A stretch of DNA of 64,000 bases from Coniella vitis (GCA_011317545.1 WUJK01000003.1:620001-684000); one strand, 5' to 3'. Numbered from the stretch's first letter, positions 34,270 to 46,046 are shown. Notes: a model not told the origin generated them from the letters alone. Translations and numbers: made by a program.

Positions 34270-36533
34270 ATGGCCGCCACCACCAAGCCGGTCGCATCTC
34301 CTCCCCAGGAGCCCCCCTCTCTCCCACCGACTCTGGCGTCCGAGACTGCTATCGCCATGAGCGGCACCGTCTCCTCCCGGCCATCCACCCCGCGCCGGTC
34401 TCTTGTGCCTCGCGGCCTACTAACTCGCCTGCGCCATCGCTCTTCTACCCTGAAAGCCGGTACGCTTGATCCTGTTAGCCCAGCCGGTCTTGCCGGCCCT
34501 CCCCCTCTCGTCTCTACTCTTGCGCACGCAGGGTCTTGCATCTACTTACTGCAGCATCCCGCGGCGTCTCAGGTGTTCTACGTTCTTTACTTTGTGGTGC
34601 TGATAATCTTATCACCCCGTCTGCAGCTCTTAATACCCCCCAAAAAGAAGAGGACGAGGAAGTCCCTAGCCTTCCAGATGAAGAGTTCTACCAGATTCCC
34701 GTTTACACCATGCGGGAGGTCGAGTACCCGCATATGAAGCAAGGTTGGCCTCGAGATACATCAATAGAATGCATGCGCCAATTGCTAATGACCTGTAGGC
34801 ATTTATCTCGACCACAGCGGAACCACAATCTACGCAAAGAGCCTCGTTGATTCCTTTGCGGAGCGAATGAAGACGAATCTCTACGGCAACCCTCACAGCG
34901 CCAATGGCCCCGCGGAAAAGTCGGGTCATGTTGTCGACAGCGTACGAGAAAAAGCCTTGAGATTTCTCGGCGCCGATCCGAAGCACTTCGATCTTGTTTT
35001 TGTCGCCAACTCTACCGCCGGCATCAAACTGGTGGCCGACAGCTTTCGCGACTTGGCCGAGAAGACTAGAAGCCGCAGTTTCTGGTATGGATATCACAAG
35101 GACTGTCATACCAGCCTTGTCGGTGTGCGAGAGCTTACCAACGGTCAATCGCATTGCTTTGAGAGCGATTCCGAGGTCGAGCGCTGGCTCGATAACCCTG
35201 AGGTACACGGCCAGGACAGACGCTACGACCTCCATCCCAGACCACACGGCCTGGGTTTATTTGCCTATCCCGGCCAATCCAACATGTCGGGTCGACGGCT
35301 TCCTCTGTCCTGGACAGGGAGAATCCGCTCATCTGCAGCCTTACAGAACACGTACACCCTGCTCGACTGTGCCGCGCTCGCTATGACCAGTCCCTTGCAT
35401 AATGTGTTCAGGGACCCGGACGGCGCGCCCGACTTTACCTGTGTTTCTTTTTACAAGATCTTCGGCTTCCCGGACCTGGGTGCGCTCATAGTCAGAAAGG
35501 ACTCGGGCCACATACTGACGCTGCGCAAATACTTTGGCGGTGGCACGGTGACTATGGTCTCGGTTCTTGGTGGCACATGGCACAAACTCAAGGGTCGCGA
35601 CGCCACCGATTCCTTTGCTGGCGGAATACGCCAAGATCACGGTGAGCATTCGTATGAAATCCATGACGCTCTCGAAGATGGAACATTGCCCTTCCACAGC
35701 ATTCTTGCGCTGGGCGAAGCTATCGACGTTCACTACAAACTATACGGCTCAATGGTCAACATATCACGCCACACTACCGCCCTCTCCATCCGTCTCTACC
35801 AGAAGATGCGGGCTTTGATGCATGCCAACGATCGCCCCCTGGTCCACATCTATTCCGAGGACGACGGCACTGGCTTTGGAGACCCTAAAAAGCAGGGGGC
35901 CACAATTGCTTTCAATCTTCTTGATTCGAAGGGTTATTACATTCCATACTCGGATGTGGAAAGAATCGCAAATGAGAATGGCTGCTACGTTCGATCAGGT
36001 GGTGCGTACACCTTTGGGAGCGCTAGCCGCCTGCGTTCTTTGCCCTTGTCCTTTGCTCTCCATGTGCTTGCTTTTCGCAGCTCATCTCATTTTCCTTCAC
36101 AAGCTAATCGTCATTGCACTAGGAATTTGCTGCCCCGGCGGCATTTTCACCGCTCTCGAGTACGAACCATGGCAGCTTCAACGCGCCTTCTCGGCCCACC
36201 ATACCTGCGGACCGGACGGTATCAGCCTGATACAGCAACTGCCCACTGGGTAAGTCGTACTAATCTTGAAATATGGCGTGATTCAGTCAAAAAGAGATGT
36301 TGCTGATTATGAATCACGATTCTAGTGTTGTCCGGGCCAGTTTAGGGGCCATGAGCACGAGAAACGACGTGGATGCCTTTATCTCTTTCCTCCAGTGGAC
36401 GTTTCTCAATCAGGGATCTTCCAAGCCCATTCAACTTCCGTTTGCAGAACGGGACTATCAGGTGACGAACCCCGATCGACGACAATCGGATGCTACTTTA
36501 GTGTGCGCGGCACATGCGGTAACATGTGGTTAG
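34270..36533 (+). CDS. MOCOS-like PLP-dependent sulfurase (aminotransferase class V)
   Basis: Fold-type I PLP enzyme related to the N-terminal half of molybdenum cofactor sulfurase, which moves sulfur from cysteine onto the Mo cofactor; the true acceptor of this single-domain form is unknown. Five exons: 34270-34459, 34627-34743, 34799-36001, 36123-36249 and 36326-36533; all phases close and give about 614 aa. Seen: YLDHSGTT (105-112), YGNPHS, VFVANSTAGIKLVADSF, YPGQSNMSGRRLPLSW, the PLP lysine in SFYKIFGFPDLGAL (Lys322), FGGGTV and ALEDGTLPFHSILAL. The candidate catalytic cysteine lies in RSGGICCPGG (Cys506/Cys507), rebuilt across the third intron. No C-terminal MOSC domain is present, and the N-terminal 60 residues are Pro/Ser/Thr-rich. 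The second donor (G|GTTGGC) is weak. The last exon is the least certain part. Confidence 0.85.
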
Positions 36534-37502
36534 CCGCCAACAAGGACTGCACTGCGCAGTGTACGATCATGGTGTGGAAATCAGCATCGTGGGTGGGTTT
36601 GATTGAAATTACACTCGTTTCTAGTGTGTTTGGGTCTATGTCACGATCAGGAGCCTTTTTCTTTTCTTTTTCTTCTCCCTTTTTTCTTTCACACTTTTCG
36701 CATGTTTTACTTTTCCCATATTGTTCCTTTTCCTTTTTAGAAGACTGAAAATTTGGAGTGGAAAGCATTGCATTGTTATTGCGACGAGAAAGGGACATTT
36801 TCGGTACATGGTTGGGAGGACGGAGCAAATAGACGGAGCCGGTAAGTACAGCGGCTTCACACGAGTCTTGGTCTAACCTGAGGGCGGGGGAAGAGGGCGG
36901 CAAGGTCAGGAGGGCTCAACTCATCAGGCCGAGAAACTGGTTACCAAGACTCCATGTACAATGAGCGCAACTTGCGTACTATGCCAGACTGTGGAAGATA
37001 GAGGCTTCGCACACTGGTTACAAGAATAATTCACAATGGAAATTCTGCATTACTAGCGCAAGCTAGTAATCACACAGTACCTCAAAATCAAAAGGAGGGG
37101 GCAGCGGGAGAATACACCTTACTTGCCCTTTTTTTATACTCTGGAGTGAGACCTTGAGAAAAGCATATTCATGTGTGTTGCTACACCAACCGACAATGAA
37201 GCAATCGTGGCGCGGGCCGCATTGGGTAGCAGTCGATCTTTGCACGGTCTTGACGAGTTCCGAGCAATGATCCATCCTTTCTTTCCGTTGGTGTAATATA
37301 TCCCAACCTTCATTCAAGCGTTCGCTCTAGTGGCTTTACTGATCCAATCCTCAAATCCTTTCTGCTTCGTTAAATAATCACACCCGACGCCTGCTTTCAG
37401 AATTCAGCGCAGTTTGCGATTCACTTTGTGATGTCGCCCTCCTTCGCTTGGCGACCCGCATCTCGGTAGTATCTCCCGGGTTGTGATCTATGGATTTGTA
37501 CA
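36534..37502. other. Convergent intergenic region
   Basis: 969 bp between the sulfurase-like gene and the MARVEL-like gene, which converge. It holds a T/C-rich run (about 36655-36735) suited to 3' UTR sequence. No gene was recognised. Confidence 0.4.
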
Positions 37503-38147
37503 TTAAGCGACATATTTGCTTCTCGAGCCGCCTTTCCTCTTCATCATCAGAAAGCCGAGTCCCACAAGGATGACAGCGGCCCCGAATCCCAGGAACTGAA
37601 AGCTCTCGTTGGAAAATGCTCTTTGGCTATAGGAAAAGTCCTTGTTAGTCGTTGATTCAGGACAAGCTGAGGGGACACGACACTGGGGAAATAGAGGATT
37701 ATGCTACTGCTTCTTTTTCTTTTGGAAGTGGGGGGGGGGGGTTGGGTAAATCTTCAAATTGACTGGATGACTTACCACGCTCCCTTCAAGGGGTTCCAGA
37801 TGTCGGCTGCAGTCTTTTTGTTGTAAGCGATGTAGCAGTCAGGATTGCCGTTGACGGTGATGCATCCTTGGTTGAGCAGAGGGTTCTTGTAAAGGTTCTC
37901 AAAGGAGGACTCGCTGCAGGTTTGGTCCTTCATACCAACCGCCCACAAAAGTAGCAGACAAGCCCACCACGACGATTGCGAAAAGCATCTAAGAGAAAGA
38001 GTCACATGTCCATTAGCGAACAGTACGCGGCGTGCGTAGAAGAGACGACCGCTTTGGTTTCCGATGTGAACAGATGGAGATATTGTTGGATGGAAGTGCT
38101 ACACATACCTGGAGGGCGCGGAAGATGATGGATATGATGGACAGCAT
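37503..38147 (-). pseudogene. Small MARVEL-like membrane protein gene with a frame conflict
   Basis: Three candidate exons: 38109-38147, 37776-37988 and 37503-37626. Exon 1 (MLSIISIIFRALQ) joins exon 2 in phase 0 to give MLFAIVVVGLSATF, a typical first helix of small fungal MARVEL proteins. That frame soon meets TGA. The rest of exon 2 reads well only in another frame (AVGMKDQTCSESSFENLY, then LLNQGCITVNGNPDCYIAYN). That frame splices cleanly to exon 3 (GACQRAFSNESFQFLGFGAA), which adds a last helix and a basic tail, KRKGGSRSKYVA. The middle helices expected in such proteins are absent. Options are an internal deletion making a pseudogene, a tiny extra intron, or a sequence error. A start at ATG ACG keeps the second frame open but loses helix 1. 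Confidence 0.45.
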
Positions 38148-40472
38148 CGTCGCGTCATGCAGGACTTCCTCAATGATGTGCGCCGGTTTGTATCTTTTTG
38201 GAGAAGGGGAGGGGGGGGGGGCACAATAGAAACGATAGTAATCGCGACACTTTGATGTAATTCGGCGGAGCTGCTGCGTGTGGGACAATCGAGACAGTTA
38301 GTCGCTTAATTCCCACGAAAGTGTCAACGAAGATCGAGAAAGCTAAAGGAAACACAAAGTACTTATAAAATTGTTCGGGACTTTGGCAGTAAGTCGATAA
38401 TTTTAGGTTAGTTTTCAAGGCCGTGGAGCGTAAGCGGTCTGGGAGGGAGGGGACCTTTTCGACTCACTTTTAGGCAACAGGATGGGAGGAAGGCCGACAC
38501 TGCCACCGTCGCAACGCAGACTGACTGGTCCGCACCGCAGTTCTGCAAAGCAACCCATCGTACCTGCACACTTGCTTATTTGGAAGTCGATTTACGTTTG
38601 TGCCTCCCATCACTTGTGTACTCGATGTTTACATCGCGCAGAGGGAGAAATGATGTAAAGGAGCACAGCTAGCATCAACACGGAACTCTTGGACGAATTT
38701 TCCACAGTTTGAGAGGCTCAGTGCGTTCGAGTATGTCAGACGTTGCTTGAATCTTTTGGTGAGCATCCCTGTAAGTTGTCCCTCGTTTTATGCACAAAGA
38801 TGGCTGAGAAGTTCTTGCGGCGAGATGAGCTTTGATAGCTTCGGATACTGCCTGCCATCTGGTCGATGCCACAAGATCATACCGATCCCTCTATACCTTT
38901 CCGCGTGTGGTTGTACAACGGGTACTGCCACATAATCGTGTCATGGAGTGCTCCGTTCATATAAAATTATGTTCAAGCCGTAGCGCTATAAATACTTTAA
39001 TTCGTGCCAGGGGCTTATAAAGCGGGGACATGCATCTGCAGCCCGGTACCCGGTGTGGCGCTGTAGTGGTGGTACTTGGGTAGTAAAATCCCGGAACTGT
39101 ATACTTTCCTGATATAGATGAGTTTCGATATCGGAAGGAACTGGTAATTAAGCGTCTATAACACCCCATTACTGCAAAAAGGGTAGACTGTGGCTCAAGC
39201 AATCTTGATGAGTCTGGCTACTATGCAGACAGAAGCCGGCACCTGGAGACTTGCTTCGGGACCGAGGATCACATGGTCTAGTTCAGTTACTGGTCTAGGT
39301 AGCGGAGTATATGATATTTCTTGACGGCTGTCTGATTCCACTTGACTCGGACGTATGCCATTGGCAGAACGTTGTTTCGAATTGCTCAAGCAGGCACACC
39401 AATGGAGAACGTCCTGTGTACAACGCATTAGGATCTTCAGGGCGGACATCTTACATGTCAAGGCTGTGTTTCCCAGCCTACTTGAACATCCAATGCCAAT
39501 GTTCTCAAGCCAGAAATGATCTGCATCCAATGGATGGCAGTGGCGTACAATCGCTGTTACAGTTCTTGCCATTGGGTGGTGGTGTTGCCATCCCCAAAGC
39601 GTTGTTGATCTCCAAGATCGTATCATCGAAACCGAGTATGTGTACAGAGTCAAGTCCACTTATGGCTAGGCTGCTGGCATAAAGTCTTGCTGGCATTACC
39701 CTCTTCGCATCCATCCAGTCATGCGTGAGGATAATGAGGTCTAGGTTTGACAAGATGGCAAGCCTCGGATTGCTGAGCAGCTATATCAATTTCAGTTGCA
39801 GGTTGTAGGTAAGCCATTGCTTAAATCGAGACAGGTAGGCTCATCCTACCCAGTGGGCAGAATTATCAGCTCTTGCTTACTTAGAACTGACGGCTCCATT
39901 CCCGGGCGTTGGCTTCCAAGATATCCCATCCAAATTCTCCGTCATCTCTTTTGCCGCCGCCTTGAGCTTCACTGTGCCAATCTAGGACTCGCGGCTTCGG
40001 CTTTCGTGGCTGAATCATTTCCATAGTCTGCTCGAATACACATGGTAGCTCTAGGTCAGAAAGGGAATTAGCAAGGCGTGGAAAACAGTAAAGTAGTTCA
40101 TCTTCTTGTCACTGAACAAGGACGGAAAAAGGAGTCAGTGTAGTATTGACTGTACGCAATTCCATGAAAACCAGTGCAGATGCCTTGGACTGTTCATACG
40201 AGCCAGAATTAGAAAGCAGCCGATGCCTTGTTTTGATCGAAAGTCTCAATGCAATTCTCTTGAAATATCGTACACAACCCGCTCTTCTTCTATATGTAAG
40301 CGCACAGTATCACAGTTTGCCATATCTCCCAAAGTCTCCTATGCCGCAGCCTATTGTCGTGTAAATGGGGAGCGCGGATAGAGTAGCAGTTTCGCCATGC
40401 TAGCATCAAATCGTAGCGCTGAAATCTTAACGCCAAACTCCGAGGTATGCCACCAATTCTCCATGTTCTGAA
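38148..40472. other. Intergenic stretch with possible minus-strand exon relics
   Basis: About 2.3 kb. On the minus strand, 40110-39850 is open and reads like protein (LANSLSDLELPCVFEQTMEM, then FGWDILEANAREWSRQF) and ends TAA followed at once by GTAAGC. Across a 110-nt intron-like gap ending in ATATAG, 39780-39630 is open again (SNLDLIILTHDWMDAKRV and SGLDSVHILGFDDTILEINN). No start, family or complete frame could be found, so this is at most a gene remnant. The rest shows nothing recognisable. Confidence 0.3.
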
Positions 40473-40865
40473 CTAGAGCGCAATCGCACCTCGCCGGCTC
40501 TCACGCATGTGGAGGAGCCCTTGCAGGCCGCAGAAAACTAGGAAGCCCTAAAAGAGGAAAAGTCTTGTAAGCATGGGAGCCCACGGTAGGGTAAGATGGA
40601 GGTAGATGGGTGCGCAACTAACAATGTATACAAAGACGGCGGTGAAGATGGTGCTTGCGACAGCAGGGCCATCTTCGGGTTGTTCGACACCGCCAACAAA
40701 CTCCTCATGGTTGTTCTTGAAAGCCGCACCGAGGATCGACAGTATAATGATGGCGAAGACTGATATGACAAAGCTACATGTCCGTCAGATGATGTCCATG
40801 TCAAGCTGGCAACAATCCACAACTTACCAAGACCATGCTTGCATAGCGCTCACGAGGGGCTTCAT
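40473..40865 (-). CDS. V-type H+-ATPase Vo subunit f (RNASEK/YPR170W-B-like)
   Basis: Tiny two-helix membrane subunit of the V-ATPase proton channel sector, homologous to yeast YPR170W-B and animal ribonuclease kappa. Three exons: 40828-40865, 40623-40773 and 40473-40547; introns of 54 and 75 nt; 87 aa against about 85 in yeast. Seen: MKPLVSAMQAWSCFVISVF (TM1), the conserved loop NNHEEFVGGVEQPEDGPAVA, then TIFTAVFVYIGFLVFCGLQG (TM2) and a charged tail, RESRRGAIAL. The loop with NxxxFVGxxxxPEDGPAVA is diagnostic. The second intron begins with the less common GTTAGT donor. The gene diverges from the DUF202 gene across 635 bp. Confidence 0.9.
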
Positions 40866-41500
40866 GATGGGCACTTGGAGCAAATGGTCAAACAGATCCA
40901 ATAGCGAAGAATTGACGCGGCGAGAGGGCCTGTTTGAGCTTGGTCGAGCTAGGCGGGTGAGCGTTGCGTGTGGTTGTGCACGAGGATGTTGTGGTTTGAC
41001 TGGACGTTGGATTAAACTTGAGGAGCATCCATCCCATCATCAGCTTGCCGGCCACCGTCATGGCTCCCCAAGCTTGGCTTAGTCATTCTTCTCAAGTCTC
41101 AGACATGGGACAGTGGCTCCCCGCTCGGCAAACCCCTGTCCATTATGGAGACCAAGTGCTATCGGCTAATCGGGCGGCGCCTTCCTCCTGCGACGGGTGA
41201 TGTTACTATCTTTTGTCAACCAACGACCACAACCGCGCGTACTTTGTCTCTGCCCAATTAACTTCTACACCTATAAACCGTCTCACGAGTTGCAAAAGGC
41301 TTAGATTTGTCGCTGCTAGCATTTCTCTTTTCTTTTCTTGTCTCATTTCCTTGCCCCACGTGCATACAACCACCTTTATTGCAGAGAACTCTGTCCGGGA
41401 CGCTTCTGGTCGGCGGCACCCACCTCGGGTTCAAAACCAACCGCTGCATCTACCCGAAACTCGATAATCCCGTGTATTTACACTGACACGGATTGACAGC
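40866..41500. promoter_or_regulatory. Bidirectional promoter region V-ATPase f / DUF202 gene
   Basis: 635 bp between divergent start codons; both promoters should be here. A pyrimidine-rich stretch (about 41320-41360) precedes the DUF202 leader. No defined operator was seen. Confidence 0.45.
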
Positions 41501-42290
41501 ATGTTCGAAGTGCGTGGGTTCTAGCAAATGCTAAGTGTCTGTACTTCCGTATTTATCTGAAAATGGTCTGACAAGCTACAATTCCAGGCACTCCACCCAC
41601 ATCCTGAGGATCACTTGCACCTCCGTTTGCATAGAGCCAGATCCGTCGTTTTAACATCAGAAGAGTGAGTCTGATTCCGTCAGGATCCTGTGTTATTCGT
41701 CCACTCGTCGTCAAAATACAGGCAATTCGACATTCTTCGCCTCGGTCGTGTCAACTGCATCATGCCAAAAATTCTTGCACTTGCTTACATTTTGTAACTG
41801 CATGATAGGCTCACAGAGATTCGAGCCGCACAGCGTACTTTCGAAGGTAGCTACTATCGCTCCAGCTTAGGGGCTTTATCCTTCGCGCTCGTTGTTCTCA
41901 AGGTTTTCACCAGTGAATTTTATGCAATTGGCGCCTTATTTGCTGCGTAAGGGTGTCTTATACAATATCCTATAGAATGGATGAGACAGGCTAATTTGTC
42001 TTCTTAGATACGGTCTCGCAATTCTCTGTATTGCCATTTTTCGACGGTACGAGGGTAACAGACAATTTTTTGATCAGCAGGAGTCAGACTCGGAAACGGA
42101 TGATGACGACGACAGCACGGTCATCAACAGGCAGAACGAAGATGCTGCTGCCGCAGCCAGGGGTCGGCGGCGAGTACAGACCATCAAGAAGAGGTTTCGA
42201 ACTTCTGGTCTGAGTGTCACACTGCTTACTGTTCTATCTTTGGGAGCATACATTACGCTGCTGGTACTAACGCTCAGGCTTAGCGCATGA
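41501..42290 (+). CDS. DUF202-family membrane protein
   Basis: Small polytopic membrane protein of the DUF202 family; fungal relatives include vacuolar-membrane proteins, but no function is assigned. Four exons: 41501-41509 (nine bases, MFE), 41588-41664, 41809-41946 and 42008-42290; all phases close and give 168 aa. Seen: LTEIRAAQRTFEGSYYRSSL, the DUF202 opening block, followed by helices LGALSFALVVLKVF and IGALFAAYGLAILCIAIFRR, an acidic loop (ESDSETDDDDDS), a basic segment RGRRRVQTIKKRFR and a last helix VTLLTVLSLGAYITLLVL. The three introns have good GT-AG ends (78, 144 and 61 nt). The 9-nt first exon is the least certain part; it is chosen because it supplies the ATG in phase. Confidence 0.82.
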
Positions 42291-44418
42291 GTAGTTTACA
42301 ATTCCACGCATTCTCCCACTTGATCGCCAGCGCCACATAGCAGGTACGCTACAATGCCGTGCCACTCGCGTGCCGCCCAAGGATCGAATCCGAAGGCATT
42401 CAGAATGGTCATGTGAAAGCCAGATGTATGCAGGTGGTTTGGTCGAAAAGGGGGGGTGGCTTACTAGAGCCGTGCTAGCCAATCGCGGGAAAGATCATGA
42501 ACTCCTCACCCATCATCACCACCACCAGCACCACAGCGGTCAGCCACGCTCGCCTATCAGTGTGCTTCAATATGCACTGAAATTTTAGCATCGCGCACGC
42601 GCAGCTGAGAAAAAGAAAATGCATGTAATAACAGGCATGGTATCTATGGACTAAGGCTAGGTCCAATAATCTATGTGATGGCAGCCTCGCCGCTCGACCT
42701 GGCCCAGAAGAGGTGATGCATTCACAGATTGGGGCGCCTGCGCGTTTTGGGAAAGCCCGTTGTCTCTTTTCCCAACCGGCTGATGTTTATCTATGCCATC
42801 TTTGGCACACTGGATAAAAAGAAGGTGTGTTTGCCCAGGAACCTGCATTTCGGAGTTATAAGATGCGCGTGCACTTTGTACTGTACCTGCTTTTCTCTCT
42901 TTTCGTCGTTAATGCCGCCAGCGTAAGCAAACACACATAAGGTGTTTATTCCTTCGCACCGGGGCCTGATGTTGCACCTGCGCGCCCTTGAAACAAGTGG
43001 TACGTATCAAACGCTGACTCTATGGCCGCCGGCCCATTACTTATTTAGAGAGGTTGTATGGCCCGCTTTTTCTGGTTCTGCATCTCCTTCGGGTCCTCTC
43101 AAATCATCCAACTTCATTTTGTCCGAGATATTGTGGTTTATATCCATGCTAGTCTTTTACTGCCTAGACTTTGGAGAACGCCCAAATCTTCACCGTTGCA
43201 TTTATGCGTGCTACAACAAAACTCCGCCAAGAAAATTGCCCAAGTACAGCACTTCAGCATCATTGACGCGACATGGAGCAGTACAATGCGACACCAACTT
43301 GATTGATGAGGAAGCAACAACAATCAAGATGAACAATCTACAGTTCTTTGAGATAATCATCAAAGTACACCAATCCAATAAAATTATTCCTCCCTTTACG
43401 CTTCTACGACCAAAGACTTGAAAGGAAGTAGCTAGGCGACTACTGCATAGAGTCCGTCCATACAACATATACTATATGGCCTTTGCTCACTACCGGCCCG
43501 GAATGGCGGTTTAAGCTGCCGACTCTTGATATTGTGGGCCGAGTTTGTTTGCCTACTTCTTCCAGTTCATGTACTGCGATCTACCATATTTATTTCATTT
43601 CATCTCATTAACTCAAAGACGATGATATGCTTCAATAGACGACCGTTTGATACCGCCATTCGTTAGCCTCGAAATAAAATGGAGCTTATGAGAGTTCGAA
43701 TGCTACCCTTAGGAAAAGGAAGCCAGTCTTGATTCCTGGCCTCGGATGAATGTTAGACAAAAAGGCGCTTTGGTGCACTGAGAAAAGAAAGTCCCCAAGT
43801 CTTGATAACAGTAAGTTTGTTTTCTATCTCGAGAATTGTGCTAAGAACCAAGACCGATTATGATGGTATTCTCTGCATCCCGTGCGAAACACCTAGAGGG
43901 GAAAACAGAAGGAAAAAACAACAACAATAGTTCAAGCACTTGCGCTGGAACGCAGCTACGGCAGCTGGTAGGGCTTTCCTGCGGTCTGCTTGTCCAGACT
44001 CTAGCTATCTATGTCAAACGCCTTCTAGATGCAACACACACCTGACCCTCCGCTGAATTTCGAGGTCATGAGCAGAAGATTCCCACACTTGTGCATTAGA
44101 GGGGTCGTCAACGATCACCCAAAGGGAAAGGTTGTGGTCGAGAAATTAAAAACGACGTGCAGAGCCGACAGGCGGAACAATGGACCTGCAGTATCTGGAT
44201 GGAACGATTTTCGAGAAACCGGAAGTGCGTTTGCAAAGCTCTGTGCGAGTTGCACGCTTCGCCAATATCTCCATTTTTCTCCCTTGTACTCACACTTTCA
44301 ATTCGTCTTTTGTTCTTCTTTTGATCTCCTGTCGCGCCTCCCCTTTTTTGTGCACAAACACGAACCAAAATTCCGTAACGCCGCGCTTGAACGGACTTGT
44401 TGGGAGATTTTCAACCAT
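42291..44418. other. Intergenic stretch, no gene recognised
   Basis: About 2.1 kb between the 3' ends of the DUF202 gene and the Zn2Cys6 gene, which converge. Open frames such as 42942-43421 have no recognised features. No ACATAGTA copy was noticed here. Confidence 0.35.
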
Positions 44419-45896
44419 TTACCGCTGGACATAATAGCCCTCGGAGACCGGGAGTGCAGACCCCATGGCGGATGAAGTGCCATGGCCAGCCCCCTCGGCC
44501 TGTGAATACCAACCACCCGTGTATGCCTCCCCAGACTTACTGGGAACGGGTGGGTAGCCAGGTTGTGGCCAGCCGCCGTAGGCAGCCGTGTGTGAGGCTT
44601 GCGCAGATGGCGACAGAGACACCGAGTTATCGGACGCCATGTTCGGGAGAGGCGGGTACACGTCGGCCGCGGGCATGGTCGAGGATGTTGACTTGCGCTC
44701 GTAGGCCGACTGAGGTGTCGCCATCTGGCTGACTGGAGAAAAGGCTTGCTGTGCCCCGTGGTGCGCATAAGTCTGCCACTGCATGTCGTTTCTGGTTGCA
44801 GATTCGGCCCATCCTGGCGCTCCAGATGGAGGGGGTGTGGTGTGGCTGTATGCAGAAAAGCCGCTCGAGCCGAGTCCTTGGGCAGAGTCGTGGCTGTACG
44901 GAGGCCAAGGACCAGATTTGGGTCGACCAGGGCCGGTTGCTGAGTCTGTAAGAGCCCAATTCGCGGCTATGCTCTGGCTATTGTACTCAGGGTACGTAGC
45001 TCGACCTAAGCCTGCGGATCCCACTGGATGGAGCGATTAACATGTGGTTCACTTTCAAGTGCAGGCATGAACTAAGAGAAGTCCCTTGTTTATGTTTGTT
45101 GTCTTCAGTCCTTCTCTTACCGGTTTCATCGTCTTGTCGAGACATTCGCAAGTGATTGCCGAAATCACACTTCAAGTCCACGACCAGCGCTTGACTTGCG
45201 CTATCGAGCAGCAGTCTTGCATCTCTTGCACAACAAAATCAGAAAGTACTTACTTTTCAAGTCCGGGGTTTCTGCAAGTCCCATGTGTTGAATCGAAGGC
45301 ATCGACATGGCGCCAGGGTGAACGCCGTGCATGTCCACGCCATGTCCGGTTGCTATGCCTGGCGATCCAGCGATTGTGGAAGAAACGATTCTGGTTCCTA
45401 CAGGCGCCCGCGATATCGAAGAGTGCCGTGAAGTGGGCGGGCCTTGATGGCTAACAGATTCGAACTTGCACTCCTTGTTCAGTTTCTCACAGGTCCTACA
45501 CTTCTGTCCCGGAGGACCTGCCAAACACCGAATTTTGCGATGGCGACAACAGGCTGTGCTCGGGAAAGGAGGTAGCTTTGGTCAGATCAGCTCGTCAGGC
45601 ACAATCAAAACGACAGGTGTCTTACTGCAGGCAGTGGTAGCGCGGTGGTAGCCTAGCTTATTCCGCTTCTTGTCGGCAGCTGTCATTTTTGGTTCGTCAG
45701 AGCCTGGTGTCGGAGGCTCCATGCTGATGTTGCCGTGGGAGTTGGACCGCTTTAGGTCAAAGGACATTGGGGGTGAGCCATTCCTCCCTAGTTGATCTGG
45801 TGATCCAATGCCCATTCCAGTGGTATGTGGCACAGCAGGATAACCAGCATTGTATGGAGGCGGGGGCGTTCCAGGAGATGGGTACTGGTAGGACAT
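44419..45896 (-). CDS. Zn2Cys6 binuclear-cluster transcription factor
   Basis: Fungal zinc-cluster DNA-binding protein, nuclear by inference. Exons: 45626-45896, 45254-45553, 45121-45189 (inferred) and 44419-45023, giving 414 aa. The cluster is rebuilt across a 72-nt intron: Cys90, Cys93, Cys100, Cys109, Cys112 and Cys119 in C-x2-C-x6-C-x8-C-x2-C-x6-C spacing, with RHRKIRC and RTCEKLNKEC around it. It is preceded by KKRNKLGYHRATTAC. The rest is Pro/Ser/Gly/Tyr/Gln-rich (TPPPSGAPGWAES, YPPVPSKSGEAY), like an activation region; no fungal_trans domain was seen. The 69-nt exon (KCDFGNHLRMSRQDDET) is in frame whether included or skipped (414 or 392 aa). The start is MSYQYPSPGT; MND, 12 nt upstream, is an alternative. 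Regulatory targets are unknown. Confidence 0.85.
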
Positions 45897-46024
45897 TATA
45901 TCATTCATGAGCTTTTGCCACTTGTAGTGGCTTGATGTGGAGAAGCCTTCGAAGTCTTCGAGAAACCTGAGAACCTGAAGAATGTTTGGTAATAATTCCG
46001 GGTGCACCGCTGGAATGAGTCGTC

Positions 46025-46046
46025 TTTTTTTTTTTTTTTTTTTTTT
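46025..46046. repeat. T22 homopolymer
   Basis: Run of 22 T on the plus strand, that is A22 on the coding strand, about 130 bp upstream of the Zn2Cys6 start. Poly(dA:dT) tracts often exclude nucleosomes in fungal promoters; that role is inferred. Confidence 0.8.

Noticed and set aside
41380..41420. T-loop-like GGGTTCAAAACC as a tRNA
   Set aside because: No A box at the right distance and no cloverleaf; it lies in the DUF202 leader.
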